Below, piece after piece: positions 6,727 through 13,674 of a DNA stretch of 35,386 nucleotides. The stretch comes from Actinomadura darangshiensis. Its GTDB lineage: Bacteria > Actinomycetota > Actinomycetes > Streptosporangiales > Streptosporangiaceae. The stretch's first letter is position 1, and the number at the start of each line of letters is the position of its first letter. The translations under genes and the position numbers were made by a program. Location of the stretch: the NCBI RefSeq assembly GCF_004349235.1, contig NZ_SMKY01000069.1, positions 1-35,386 of the forward strand, read 5' to 3'. The notes beneath the pieces were generated by a model. That model did no database searches. It had not been told where the DNA came from and saw only the letters and a program-made list of their open reading frames with translations.

Positions 6727-8112
6727 TTACGGTTTCGCCGGCCGGACGGTGAGGAGCAGCCCCGCGAGGGCCGCGCCGGCGGCGGCGAGTGTGCAGAACA
6801 GGTAGACGGCGGTGTAGTCGTCGTGCGCCGCCGGGACGGGCAGGAGCGCGGCGAGCGCGGCGATGCCGAGCGCGCCGCCGAGTTGCCGCGCCGTGGTGTT
6901 GAGCCCGGTCGCGCCGGCGAACCGCAGCGGGCCCGCGGAGAGCGCGGCGGCGGAGGCGGTGCCGGTGGTGACCATCCCCATGCCCGTCCCGACCAGGAGC
7001 CCGACGGGCAGCCAGAACGTCAGGAAGTGCGGCTCGGCGGGCAGCGAGGCGATCGTCCAGGCGCCCGCCGCGACCATGATCAGCGCGCCGCCCGCCACCG
7101 CGGGACGGACGCCGAGCCGGCCGGTGAGGCGGCCCGTCCCGATCGCCGCGACGGTCGCGGTCAGCGCGCCCGGCGTCGAGGCGAAGCCCGCCTTGAGGAT
7201 CGAGTAGTGCCACTGCCCGGTCAGGTACAGCACGCCGACGAGCAGCCACGAGTAGAGCGCCGTCCCGTACAGGAACGAGGCGGCGTTGGCGATGGCGAAC
7301 CGCCGGTCGCGCCACAGCGAGATCTCCAGCGCGGGCACCGGGTGCCGCGCCGACCGCCACAGCGCCAGGGCGATCAGGACGGCGCCGCCGAGCAGTAGCG
7401 CGAGGGTCCGGGCGTCGATCCAGGCCCAGTCCCGCGTCTGCGTCACGCCGAGCGCGACGCCGCCCACCCCGGCGCCGAGCAGGATCGTCCCGGCGAGGTC
7501 GGGCAGCCGCCCGCCGGCGCCCTCCGCGCGCGGCAGGCGCAGCCCGCCGAGCAGCATCGCCAGCCCGAACGGCACGTTGATGATGAACAGGGCCCGCCAG
7601 CCGGACAGGTCGACCAGGACCCCGCCCAGGCTGGGGCCGATGGCGGCGGCGAAGGCGCCGGCGGCGCTCCACAGCCCGATGCTGCGCGCGCGCCGCTCGG
7701 GCGGTGCGTCGTGCAGCAGCAGCGCGAGGGACGCGGGGATCAGCGCGGCCGCGGCGGCGCCTTGGAAGGCGCGGGTCGCGAGCAGGACGGGCACGTTCGG
7801 CGCGGCCGCGCAGGCGGCGGAGGCGAGCGTGAACAGCCCGGTGCCCCACAGGTACAGCGACCGCCGCCCGACCAGGTCGGCGAGCCGCCCGGCGGGCGCC
7901 AGCAGCGCCGCGAACAGCACCGCGTACAGGGTGATCACCCAGGTGAGACCGGACAGCGAGGTGCCCGGGAAGTCGGCGTGCAGGTCGGCGACGGCCAGGT
8001 TGGCGACGGTGGCGTCGAGCATGGCCAGGAACGTCGCCCCGGCCGCCAGCCAGGGCACGTCCCGCCGCGCGCCGGCCGCGAGGGGCGGCGCCGCGGTGGT
8101 GTCGGCGGTCAT
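6727..8112 (-). CDS. MFS drug efflux transporter, EmrB/QacA (DHA2) type
   Basis: 461 residues, nearly all membrane helices. Motif A is GRLADLVGRRSLYLWG in the loop after helix 2, and motif C, typical of drug:H+ antiporters, is AAIGPSLGGVLVD followed by SGWRALFIINVPFG, as in EmrB/QacA proteins with 14 helices. It should expel a toxic or signalling compound using the proton gradient; the compound is unknown. The ATG at 8112 has GGAGG (8117-8121 on this strand) closely upstream. It is divergent from a TetR gene; a perfect 12-bp palindrome overlaps its start of transcription, so the TetR protein most likely represses it. The SGNH hydrolase follows after 12 bp and should share the transcript. Confidence 0.9.
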   Translation of the reverse strand: MTADTTAAPPLAAGARRDVPWLAAGATFLAMLDATVANLAVADLHADFPGTSLSGLTWVITLYAVLFAALLAPAGRLADLVGRRSLYLWGTGLFTLASAACAAAPNVPVLLATRAFQGAAAAALIPASLALLLHDAPPERRARSIGLWSAAGAFAAAIGPSLGGVLVDLSGWRALFIINVPFGLAMLLGGLRLPRAEGAGGRLPDLAGTILLGAGVGGVALGVTQTRDWAWIDARTLALLLGGAVLIALALWRSARHPVPALEISLWRDRRFAIANAASFLYGTALYSWLLVGVLYLTGQWHYSILKAGFASTPGALTATVAAIGTGRLTGRLGVRPAVAGGALIMVAAGAWTIASLPAEPHFLTFWLPVGLLVGTGMGMVTTGTASAAALSAGPLRFAGATGLNTTARQLGGALGIAALAALLPVPAAHDDYTAVYLFCTLAAAGAALAGLLLTVRPAKP

Positions 8113-8131
8113 GGAACCTCCAGAAAAATAA

Positions 8132-8143
8132 ACGAACGTTCGT
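8132..8143. promoter_or_regulatory. TetR operator 1 (at MFS transcription start)
   Basis: ACGAACGTTCGT is a perfect 12-bp palindrome. Read on the minus strand it is TTGTACGAACGTTCGT, the same 15 of 16 bases as operator 2. It lies directly downstream of the MFS -10 box. Confidence 0.8.
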
Positions 8144-8145
8144 AC

Positions 8146-8173
8146 AATCTTCTCTCGCGAGCGCCCGCGTCAA
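8146..8173 (-). promoter_or_regulatory. Promoter of the MFS-SGNH operon
   Basis: On the minus strand TTGACG (8168-8173) and AAGATT (8146-8151) are separated by 16 nt, a good fit to a housekeeping sigma promoter. Operator 1 begins 2 nt beyond the -10 box, so a bound repressor would cover the start site. Confidence 0.6.
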
Positions 8174-8186
8174 GGGATTCGGCGCT

Positions 8187-8215
8187 TTGACTTTGTACGA
8201 ACGGTCGTGCAGATT
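8187..8215 (+). promoter_or_regulatory. TetR promoter with operator 2 in its spacer
   Basis: TTGACT (8187-8192) and CAGATT (8210-8215) are 17 nt apart. Operator 2, ACGAACGGTCGT (8197-8208), fills the spacer between them, predicting autorepression. The GTG start follows the -10 box by 7 nt, so the mRNA may be leaderless. Confidence 0.6.
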
Positions 8216-8222
8216 AGAGCGC

Positions 8223-8852
8223 GTGAGCATCGACGGACGGGTCCTCAAGGGAGAGCACACGCGCAACGCCATCCTGTGCCGCGCCGCCGACATCGCCTCG
8301 GCGGAGGGCCTGGAAGGGCTGTCGATCGGCCGGCTCGCCACCGAGCTCCAGATCAGCAAGAGCGGCGTGTTCACGCACTTCGGCTCCAAGGAGGAACTGC
8401 AGCTCGCGACCGTCCGCAAGGCGGTCGAGGTGTTCCGCGAGCACGTGGTCGCGCCCGCCCTCGCCGTCCCCGAGGGGCTCGGCCGCGTCCGCGCCCTCCT
8501 GGACGCCTGGCAGCGCTACCAGCGCGAGCCGGTCTTCCCCGGCGGGTGCTTCTTCCACTCCACGACGGCCGAGTTCGACGCCCGCCCCGGCCGCGTCCGC
8601 GACGCCGTCGCCGCGTCGCAGCGCGACTGGCGGGCCTTCATGGAGCGCTGCCTCCGCCAGGCGCGGGACCTCGACGAGATCGACGCGTCCGCCGACCTCG
8701 CCCAGCTCGCCTTCGAGCTGGACGCCGTCTGCCAGGCGGGCGCCGCCGACGCCCTCCTGCACGGCGACCCGTCCTTCTACGACCGCGCCGCGACGGCCAT
8801 GAACACCCGGCTGGGCGCCGTCACCCTGCCGAGTACGAAGGACGGGAGTTGA
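8223..8852 (+). CDS. TetR-family transcriptional repressor
   Basis: 209 residues. The N-terminal helix-turn-helix is clear: TRNAILCRAADIASAEGLEGLSIGRLATELQISKSGVFTHFGSKEEL (residues about 10-56). The C-terminal ligand domain is of the TetR_C_6-like kind seen in regulators of efflux genes (RVRALLDAWQRYQREPVFPGGCFFHSTTAEFDARPG). GTG 8223 is chosen: it is 7 nt beyond a plausible -10 box and no ribosome site supports the in-frame TTG at 8187, which lies inside the promoter. Two copies of TTGTACGAACGNTCGT lie in the 110-bp gap to the divergent MFS gene, one at each promoter, so it most likely controls both genes in response to a substrate of the pump. Its 3' end overlaps the convergent FAD monooxygenase gene by 32 bp. 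Confidence 0.9.
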   Translation: MSIDGRVLKGEHTRNAILCRAADIASAEGLEGLSIGRLATELQISKSGVFTHFGSKEELQLATVRKAVEVFREHVVAPALAVPEGLGRVRALLDAWQRYQREPVFPGGCFFHSTTAEFDARPGRVRDAVAASQRDWRAFMERCLRQARDLDEIDASADLAQLAFELDAVCQAGAADALLHGDPSFYDRAATAMNTRLGAVTLPSTKDGS

Positions 8853-10080
8853 GGGCCGCGGCGTCGGAGAACGAGGTCCGCTGGTAGGCGCCGGTCATCG
8901 CGGTCAGCTCCGCGGCCGTCAGGACGTCCTCGATCGACGCGAACCCGTCCGGGGCCCGCTCGCCGACCAGCCGCAGGATGCGCTCGGCGGGCATCTCCCG
9001 GCACGCCAGCACGACGGCGTTGGCCGCCTCGCGGCGCGCCTCCTCGTAGCGGAGCAGCCCGTCCGCCGGATCGGCCGCCCTGGCCAGCTCCCAGGCCAGG
9101 ACCCGGGCGTCGAGGACGGCCTGGGAGCCGCCGTTGGACCCGATCGGGTACATCGGATGCGCGGCGTCGCCGAGCAGGGTGACGCGGCCGGACGTCCAGC
9201 GGTCGACGGGGTCCCGGTCGACCATCGGGTACTCGAGGATCTCCGCGGAGCCGGCGAGCATCGCCGGGATGTCGAGCCAGCCGAACGTCCAGTCCGCGAA
9301 GTGGGGGAGGACGTCGCCGAGCCGGCCGGCCCGGTTCCAGTCGGCGGCGCGGTCGAGCCGGTCGCCCGGGAGCTTGACCTCCGCGACCCAGTTCAGCAGC
9401 GCCCTGCCCTGCCGCTCTGCGCGCATGGAGATCGGGTAGACGACCATCTTGGCCGCGGAGTTGGTGCCCGCGACGGCCAGCGACCGCCCGGTCAGGAACG
9501 GCTCCCCCTCGGTGAGGCCGCGCCACATCCGGATGCCGTTCCACAGCGGCGCGCCCTCGTCCGGGTACAGCTGCGCCCGGACGGTGGAGTGCAGGCCGTC
9601 CGCCCCCACCAGCACGTCCGCCGCGACGGTCTCGGCGGTGCCGGCCGCCCGGTCGGTGAGCCGCGCGCGCACCGCGCCGCCGTCCTGCTCGAAGCCCTCG
9701 CACTGGGTGCCCGTGCGGACGGCGTCCTTGCCGAGCCGCCTGCGGACGGCGTCGAGCAGCGCCATCTGCAGCTCGCCGCGGTGGATCGAGTACTGCGGCC
9801 AGTCGTAGCCGAGCGCGCGGCCCCGCGGATCCGCCCAGATCCGGCCGCCGTACCGGTCGAAGTGCACCATCTCGGCGGTGGGGATTCCGAGCCCGGCCAG
9901 CTCGTCCCCGAGTCCGAGCTCGGTGAGCTCCCGGACGGCGTGCGGAAGCAGGTTGATGCCGACACCGAGCGGCCGCAGCCGGGCGGCGGCGTCGACGACG
10001 AGCGTGTCGACGCCGGCCTCGTGCAGGCTCAGCGCGGCCGTGAGCCCGCCGATCCCGGCCCCCACGATGAGTACACGCAT
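8821..10080 (-). CDS. FAD-dependent aromatic monooxygenase (PhzS/UbiH, group A flavoprotein)
   Basis: 419 residues, single-component flavoprotein hydroxylase length. The Rossmann motif VGAGIGGL is at residues 6-13, the DG motif is VGADGLHSTVR, and the second FAD motif is LLGDAAHPMYPIGSNGG. The middle (IRMWRGLTEGEPFLTGRSLA, YPISMRAERQGRALLNWVAE) resembles proteins annotated as flavin-dependent oxidoreductases near PhzS and 3-hydroxybenzoate 6-hydroxylase. It would hydroxylate (or oxidatively decarboxylate) an aromatic acid using NAD(P)H and O2. GAGGGGG precedes the ATG. It lies 85 bp downstream of the ABC ATPase on the same strand and is probably the last gene of the nine-gene operon, linking uptake to ring oxidation. 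The substrate cannot be told from sequence. Its end overlaps the TetR gene by 32 bp. Confidence 0.85.
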   Translation of the reverse strand: MRVLIVGAGIGGLTAALSLHEAGVDTLVVDAAARLRPLGVGINLLPHAVRELTELGLGDELAGLGIPTAEMVHFDRYGGRIWADPRGRALGYDWPQYSIHRGELQMALLDAVRRRLGKDAVRTGTQCEGFEQDGGAVRARLTDRAAGTAETVAADVLVGADGLHSTVRAQLYPDEGAPLWNGIRMWRGLTEGEPFLTGRSLAVAGTNSAAKMVVYPISMRAERQGRALLNWVAEVKLPGDRLDRAADWNRAGRLGDVLPHFADWTFGWLDIPAMLAGSAEILEYPMVDRDPVDRWTSGRVTLLGDAAHPMYPIGSNGGSQAVLDARVLAWELARAADPADGLLRYEEARREAANAVVLACREMPAERILRLVGERAPDGFASIEDVLTAAELTAMTGAYQRTSFSDAAALNSRPSYSAG

Positions 10081-10165
10081 GAATCGCCCCCTCGTCGGTA
10101 CCGAGCGGGCGGCGGCGTCGGATTCGGCTCCCGCCCGGCCGGCCGCGGTCCCGCGTGCCCCGTGC

Positions 10166-10966
10166 CTACTTGTCCAGCGTAGGCGCGGTCCCGGCGGGCG
10201 CCGCGCCCGGCACCCTCGCGCCGCCGCGGACCAGCCGTCCGACCTCGGCCCGCATCCGGACGAACTCCGGCAGCCCCCGCGTCTCGATCTGGTCGCGCGC
10301 GTCCGGCAGCTCGACGGGCAGGTCGGCGTGCACGCGGGCGGGTGCCCGGTTCAGCACCACGACCCGGTCGCCGACGTAGACGCTCTCGTCGATGTCGTGG
10401 GTGACCAGCAGGATCGTGATCTTCTCGCTGCGGTGCACCCGCAGGACGAGGTCCTCCAGGTCCTCCCGGGTCTGCGCGTCGACGGACCCGAACGGCTCGT
10501 CCATCAGCATCAGCGACGGGCGGTACGCCAGGGCCCGCGCGATCGACACGCGCTGCTGCATGCCGCCGGACAGCTGCCACGGGTATTTGCGCCCGGCGTC
10601 CGGCAGCCCCACCGACTCCAGCGCCTTCAGCGCGGCGGCGCGCCGCTCCGCGCGGCCCATCCCGCGCCGCCGCAGCGGCAGCGCCACGTTGTCACGGACG
10701 GTCAGCCAGGGGAACAGTGACCGGCTGTAGTCCTGGAAGACCACGGCGAGGTCGTCGGGCACGCCGTTGATGGGCGCGCCGTTCAGGCTGATCGTCCCGC
10801 TGGTCGGGCGGATCAGCCCGGCGATGCAGCGCAGCAGCGTGGACTTGCCGCAGCCGGACGGCCCGACGATGCTGAGCAGCTCGCCGTCGGGGACGGTGAG
10901 GTCGAGGCCGTCGAGCGCCAGGTGCCCGTCGGCGTAGGAATGGTTGAGGCCGGTTATCTGAAGCAT
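10166..10966 (-). CDS. ABC importer ATPase (SsuB/TauB/NrtD type)
   Basis: 266 residues. Walker A GPSGCGKST is at residues 35-43, the Q-loop is VVFQDYSRSLFPWLTVRDNV, the signature is LSGGMQQRVSIARAL, Walker B is LMLMDEPFGSVDA and the switch His is in LLVTHDIDE. The FQDY.RSLFPWLTV form is typical of nitrate/sulfonate/taurine-type importers. The ATG at 10966 follows AAAAGG by about 8 nt; an in-frame GTG directly before it (10969) is possible. It is the only ATPase in an operon with four permease genes, so it presumably drives both permease pairs. It is 58 bp downstream of the last permease and 85 bp upstream of the monooxygenase. Confidence 0.92.
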   Translation of the reverse strand: MLQITGLNHSYADGHLALDGLDLTVPDGELLSIVGPSGCGKSTLLRCIAGLIRPTSGTISLNGAPINGVPDDLAVVFQDYSRSLFPWLTVRDNVALPLRRRGMGRAERRAAALKALESVGLPDAGRKYPWQLSGGMQQRVSIARALAYRPSLMLMDEPFGSVDAQTREDLEDLVLRVHRSEKITILLVTHDIDESVYVGDRVVVLNRAPARVHADLPVELPDARDQIETRGLPEFVRMRAEVGRLVRGGARVPGAAPAGTAPTLDK

Positions 10967-11024
10967 CACTGGGCCTTTTCTGTGTACATGTCCTGATGAG
11001 GTTCGTAGAAATGTCGGGGCGGCG

Positions 11025-11885
11025 TCAACTCTCCAGCCGCTGGGCACCGGTGTGCCAGGCGAGCAGGCGCCGTTCCAGCAGGATGAAGACGGCGTTGAAC
11101 AGGAAACCGAGGATGCCGAGCATCACGATCCCCGCCCACATCCGCGGCAGCTCGAAGGAGCGCTGCGCGCCGATGAGCTCGGAGCCGATCCCCGCGGTGC
11201 TGCCGAACAGCTCGGACAGGACCATGAGGATCAGCGCGAACGACAGCGCCACCCGCAGTCCCGCGAAGATCTTCGGCGCGGCCGCCGGGAGGATGACCGT
11301 CCCCAGCCGGCGCGCCGGGCCGACGCCGAACACGCGGGCCGTGTCCAGCTGCAGCGGGTCCACGGTGCGGACGCCGTCGGCGGTGTTGAGCAGCACCGGC
11401 CACACCACGCCGAACGCGATCGTGACGACCTGCATGGTCGCGCCGAGCTGGAACACCATGATGAAGAACGGCAGCAGCGTCGGCGGCGGCACCGCCCGCA
11501 GGAACTCCAGCACCGGGTTCAGCAGGTCGTTGAGGACCCGCGAGCGCCCGATCGCCGCGCCCACCGCGACGCCGGCGGCGCCCGCCGCGGCCCATCCGAC
11601 GAACAGGTGGGTCAGGCTGGTGGAGAAGTCGTCCATCGCCTTGTCGGTGAGGAACAGGTGCGACGCGGGGCCGCTGAACCACAGCTCGTGCAGCGCCTCG
11701 GCGATCGTCGTGGGCGGCGGGAAGTAGGTCTCGTCCACCGCCCGCGTGACCAGCTCCCACAGGACGGCGGCGATGGCGACCAGCCAGGCCCGCTCGGCGA
11801 ACCCGCGCGTGACCCGCAGGGCCCCGGTGCCCGGCCGCCGCCGCGCCGGGAGGATCGCCCGCGCCTGCGGGGTCGTCCCGCTCAT
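11025..11885 (-). CDS. ABC importer permease B, second copy
   Basis: 286 residues with about six membrane helices and the BPD_transp_1 EAA loop (GVGPARRLGTVILPAAAPKIFAGLR). It is of the SsuC/TauC type. It is clearly the sister of the permease at 15273-16124: both share PPP-x-x-IA, ELW-SGP--HL, a VPPPTL turn, MQV and WPVLLNTADG-R-VD-LQ. ATG 11885 overlaps the stop of the preceding permease in an ATGA (11882-11885), so the two are translationally coupled and likely form a heterodimer. The frame is open far upstream inside the neighbouring gene, but the coupled ATG is the sensible start. Substrate unknown. Confidence 0.9.
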   Translation of the reverse strand: MSGTTPQARAILPARRRPGTGALRVTRGFAERAWLVAIAAVLWELVTRAVDETYFPPPTTIAEALHELWFSGPASHLFLTDKAMDDFSTSLTHLFVGWAAAGAAGVAVGAAIGRSRVLNDLLNPVLEFLRAVPPPTLLPFFIMVFQLGATMQVVTIAFGVVWPVLLNTADGVRTVDPLQLDTARVFGVGPARRLGTVILPAAAPKIFAGLRVALSFALILMVLSELFGSTAGIGSELIGAQRSFELPRMWAGIVMLGILGFLFNAVFILLERRLLAWHTGAQRLES

Positions 11886-12658
11886 ACGGCCGCCTCCGCA
11901 CGGGCGGTGTGCCAGCGGAACGCGACCCGCTCCAGGCCCAGCAGGCCGATGTTGGCGAGCAGGCCGAGCACGCCCGCCCAGCACGCGCCGGCCAGCAGCA
12001 GGTCGGCGCGGCCGCCGCCGGACTGGGTGTCGCTCAGGTAGATCCCCACCCCGTTGACCCCGCCGGCGAACAGCTCGGTGCTGATCACGACGATGAGGGC
12101 GACCGAGGCGGCGATCCGGACGCCGGTCGCGATGAACGGCGCGGCGCTCGGCAGCGACACCCGCCAGAGCACCGCCGGCGTCCCGAACCCGAAGGCGCGC
12201 AGGCTGTCCTTCGCCACCGGGTCGACGTCCCGGAGCGCGTACAGGGTGTTGATGAGGATCGGCCACAGGCAGGCGTAGAAGATCAGCGACATCTTCATCC
12301 GGGTGGGATCCGCGAACAGGATGATGGCGAGCGGGATCAGCGCGACCGACGGGATCGGGCGCAGCAGCTCCACGAGGGCCCGGGACGCGGTGCCGAGCAG
12401 CGGAACCGAGCCGAGCACCACGCCGAGCGGGACCGCCACGAGCACCGCCAGCGCGAGCCCGCCGAACCACGCCTGGAGCGTGGCCCCGACGTCCACCAGG
12501 AACTCCTGGTCCACCGCCAGCTTTCCCGCCTCCCGCAGGATGGTGGTCGCCGGGGGCAGCGCGGTCGCGTCGACGAGGCCCGTGCGGCTCAGGACCTCGA
12601 TGACGGCGGCCACGCCGACCGCCCCGGCGGCACCGAGAACGATACGGCGGAGGTTCAT
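11882..12658 (-). CDS. ABC importer permease A, second copy
   Basis: 258 residues, SsuC/TauC-type permease with the EAA loop GFGTPAVLWRVSLPSAAPFIATGVR. It is the sister of the permease at 16121-16930 (shared VPLG--LGSVP, RPIPSVALIPLA, DVDP-AK--LR-FGF and LPSAAPFIATGVR). It differs from permease B in the region before the EAA loop, which fits a heterodimer of one A and one B subunit. Its ATG (12658) overlaps the binding protein's stop in ATGA (12655-12658), and its own stop overlaps the next permease in the same way. The role is to form half of the membrane channel for the substrate delivered by the lipoprotein at 12655-13638. Confidence 0.9.
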   Translation of the reverse strand: MNLRRIVLGAAGAVGVAAVIEVLSRTGLVDATALPPATTILREAGKLAVDQEFLVDVGATLQAWFGGLALAVLVAVPLGVVLGSVPLLGTASRALVELLRPIPSVALIPLAIILFADPTRMKMSLIFYACLWPILINTLYALRDVDPVAKDSLRAFGFGTPAVLWRVSLPSAAPFIATGVRIAASVALIVVISTELFAGGVNGVGIYLSDTQSGGGRADLLLAGACWAGVLGLLANIGLLGLERVAFRWHTARAEAAV

Positions 12659-13638
12659 GGAGTCGGCGCGATGAACGACTTGACGTCGATGGGCTTGTCC
12701 ACGTACTTGAACTCGCTCATGAGGTCGGCCACGCGCTGGAGGGCGGCGGGATCGAGGGACGTCGGGTAGGTCCCCATGCTCATGGCCGAGGCGACCTTGG
12801 CGTCGATGCCCTTGGCGTAGGTCGGCAGGACCTGCTCGACCACCTTGCGGTCGGCGGCCATTCCCTGCGCCTTCGTCAGCGCCCGCTGGAACGCGGCGAC
12901 CGTCTTCGGGTTGTCCTTGACGAACTTCTCGGTCGCGGCGTAGCCGGCGATCGGGAGGTCGGCGGTCTTCCCGGTGGCGAGGTCGGCGACCATCCGGGCG
13001 CCCATCGACTCCGCCATCTGGGTGCCGAACGGCTCGATCGCCTGGACGGCGTCCACGCTCTTGGACTTCAGGGCCTGCTCCATGGCGGGCGGCGCGACCT
13101 CGACGAAGCTCTTGTCCTCGTCGAACGTCACCCCCTGGGCGGTGCCGGCGGCGCGCACCAGCAGCGTGCTGATGTTCCGCTTGGTGTTGACGGCGATCTT
13201 CTTGCCGGCCAGGTCCTTGACCGTCCGGTACGGGGAGTCGCCGCGCACCATCAGGGTGTGGGTCTTGGACGCGCTCCGGAACCCCTCCGCGACGATCTTC
13301 GGCTTGAAGCCGGGGTCCTTGGTCCCGGCGGTGAACAGCGAGACGTAGTTGCCGAAGCTGAAGTCGAGCCGCCCGCTCTTCAGCAGCGGGATGCCGGCCG
13401 CGCCGCCCTGGATGACCTGCGTCTTCACGGTGAGGCCCTCGGCCTTGAACAGGCCCTTGCTGATCGCGAGCTGGACCGGTGCGGTGTCGGCGACGGTCAT
13501 CGTGCCGAGGGTGATCTCGGACTCCTCCAGGCCGTTGGCGGACTTCTTGCCGCCGGAGTCGCCGCAGGCGGCGGAGGACAGCGCCAGCACGATGGCGAGC
13601 GCGCCGCCGAGCACGGCGCGGGGGTGGGGGACGGGCAT
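12655..13638 (-). CDS. ABC importer solute-binding lipoprotein, second copy (NMT1/SsuA-like)
   Basis: 327 residues. A lipoprotein signal ends at ALSSAAC (Cys25), followed by a Gly/Ser/Lys linker. The mature part has the NMT1/SsuA-like pattern: ADTAPVQLAISKGLFKAEGL near the start, LLKSGRLDFSFGNYVSL, a VKDLAGKKIAVN strand and an EPFGTQMAESMG hinge. It should hold the substrate outside the membrane and pass it to the coupled permeases. It is homologous to the lipoprotein at 16952-17935 (shared NGLE---I, AD-A, GLFK-EGL, NYVS, VKPD/VRGDS and DAI/DAV-EPF), but clearly diverged, so the two may bind different ligands. GGAG precedes the ATG by about 7 nt. It starts 36 bp downstream of the decarboxylase gene. 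Confidence 0.9.
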   Translation of the reverse strand: MPVPHPRAVLGGALAIVLALSSAACGDSGGKKSANGLEESEITLGTMTVADTAPVQLAISKGLFKAEGLTVKTQVIQGGAAGIPLLKSGRLDFSFGNYVSLFTAGTKDPGFKPKIVAEGFRSASKTHTLMVRGDSPYRTVKDLAGKKIAVNTKRNISTLLVRAAGTAQGVTFDEDKSFVEVAPPAMEQALKSKSVDAVQAIEPFGTQMAESMGARMVADLATGKTADLPIAGYAATEKFVKDNPKTVAAFQRALTKAQGMAADRKVVEQVLPTYAKGIDAKVASAMSMGTYPTSLDPAALQRVADLMSEFKYVDKPIDVKSFIAPTP

Positions 13639-13674
13639 GAGGATTCTCCAATGTTCCGGGGTGGATGGAGATCG

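Noticed and set aside
4808..8419. A 1203-codon minus-strand frame spanning polymerase, hydrolase and MFS genes
   Set aside because: It crosses several well-supported genes in other frames and shows low-complexity Arg/Pro/Ala translation; not a protein.
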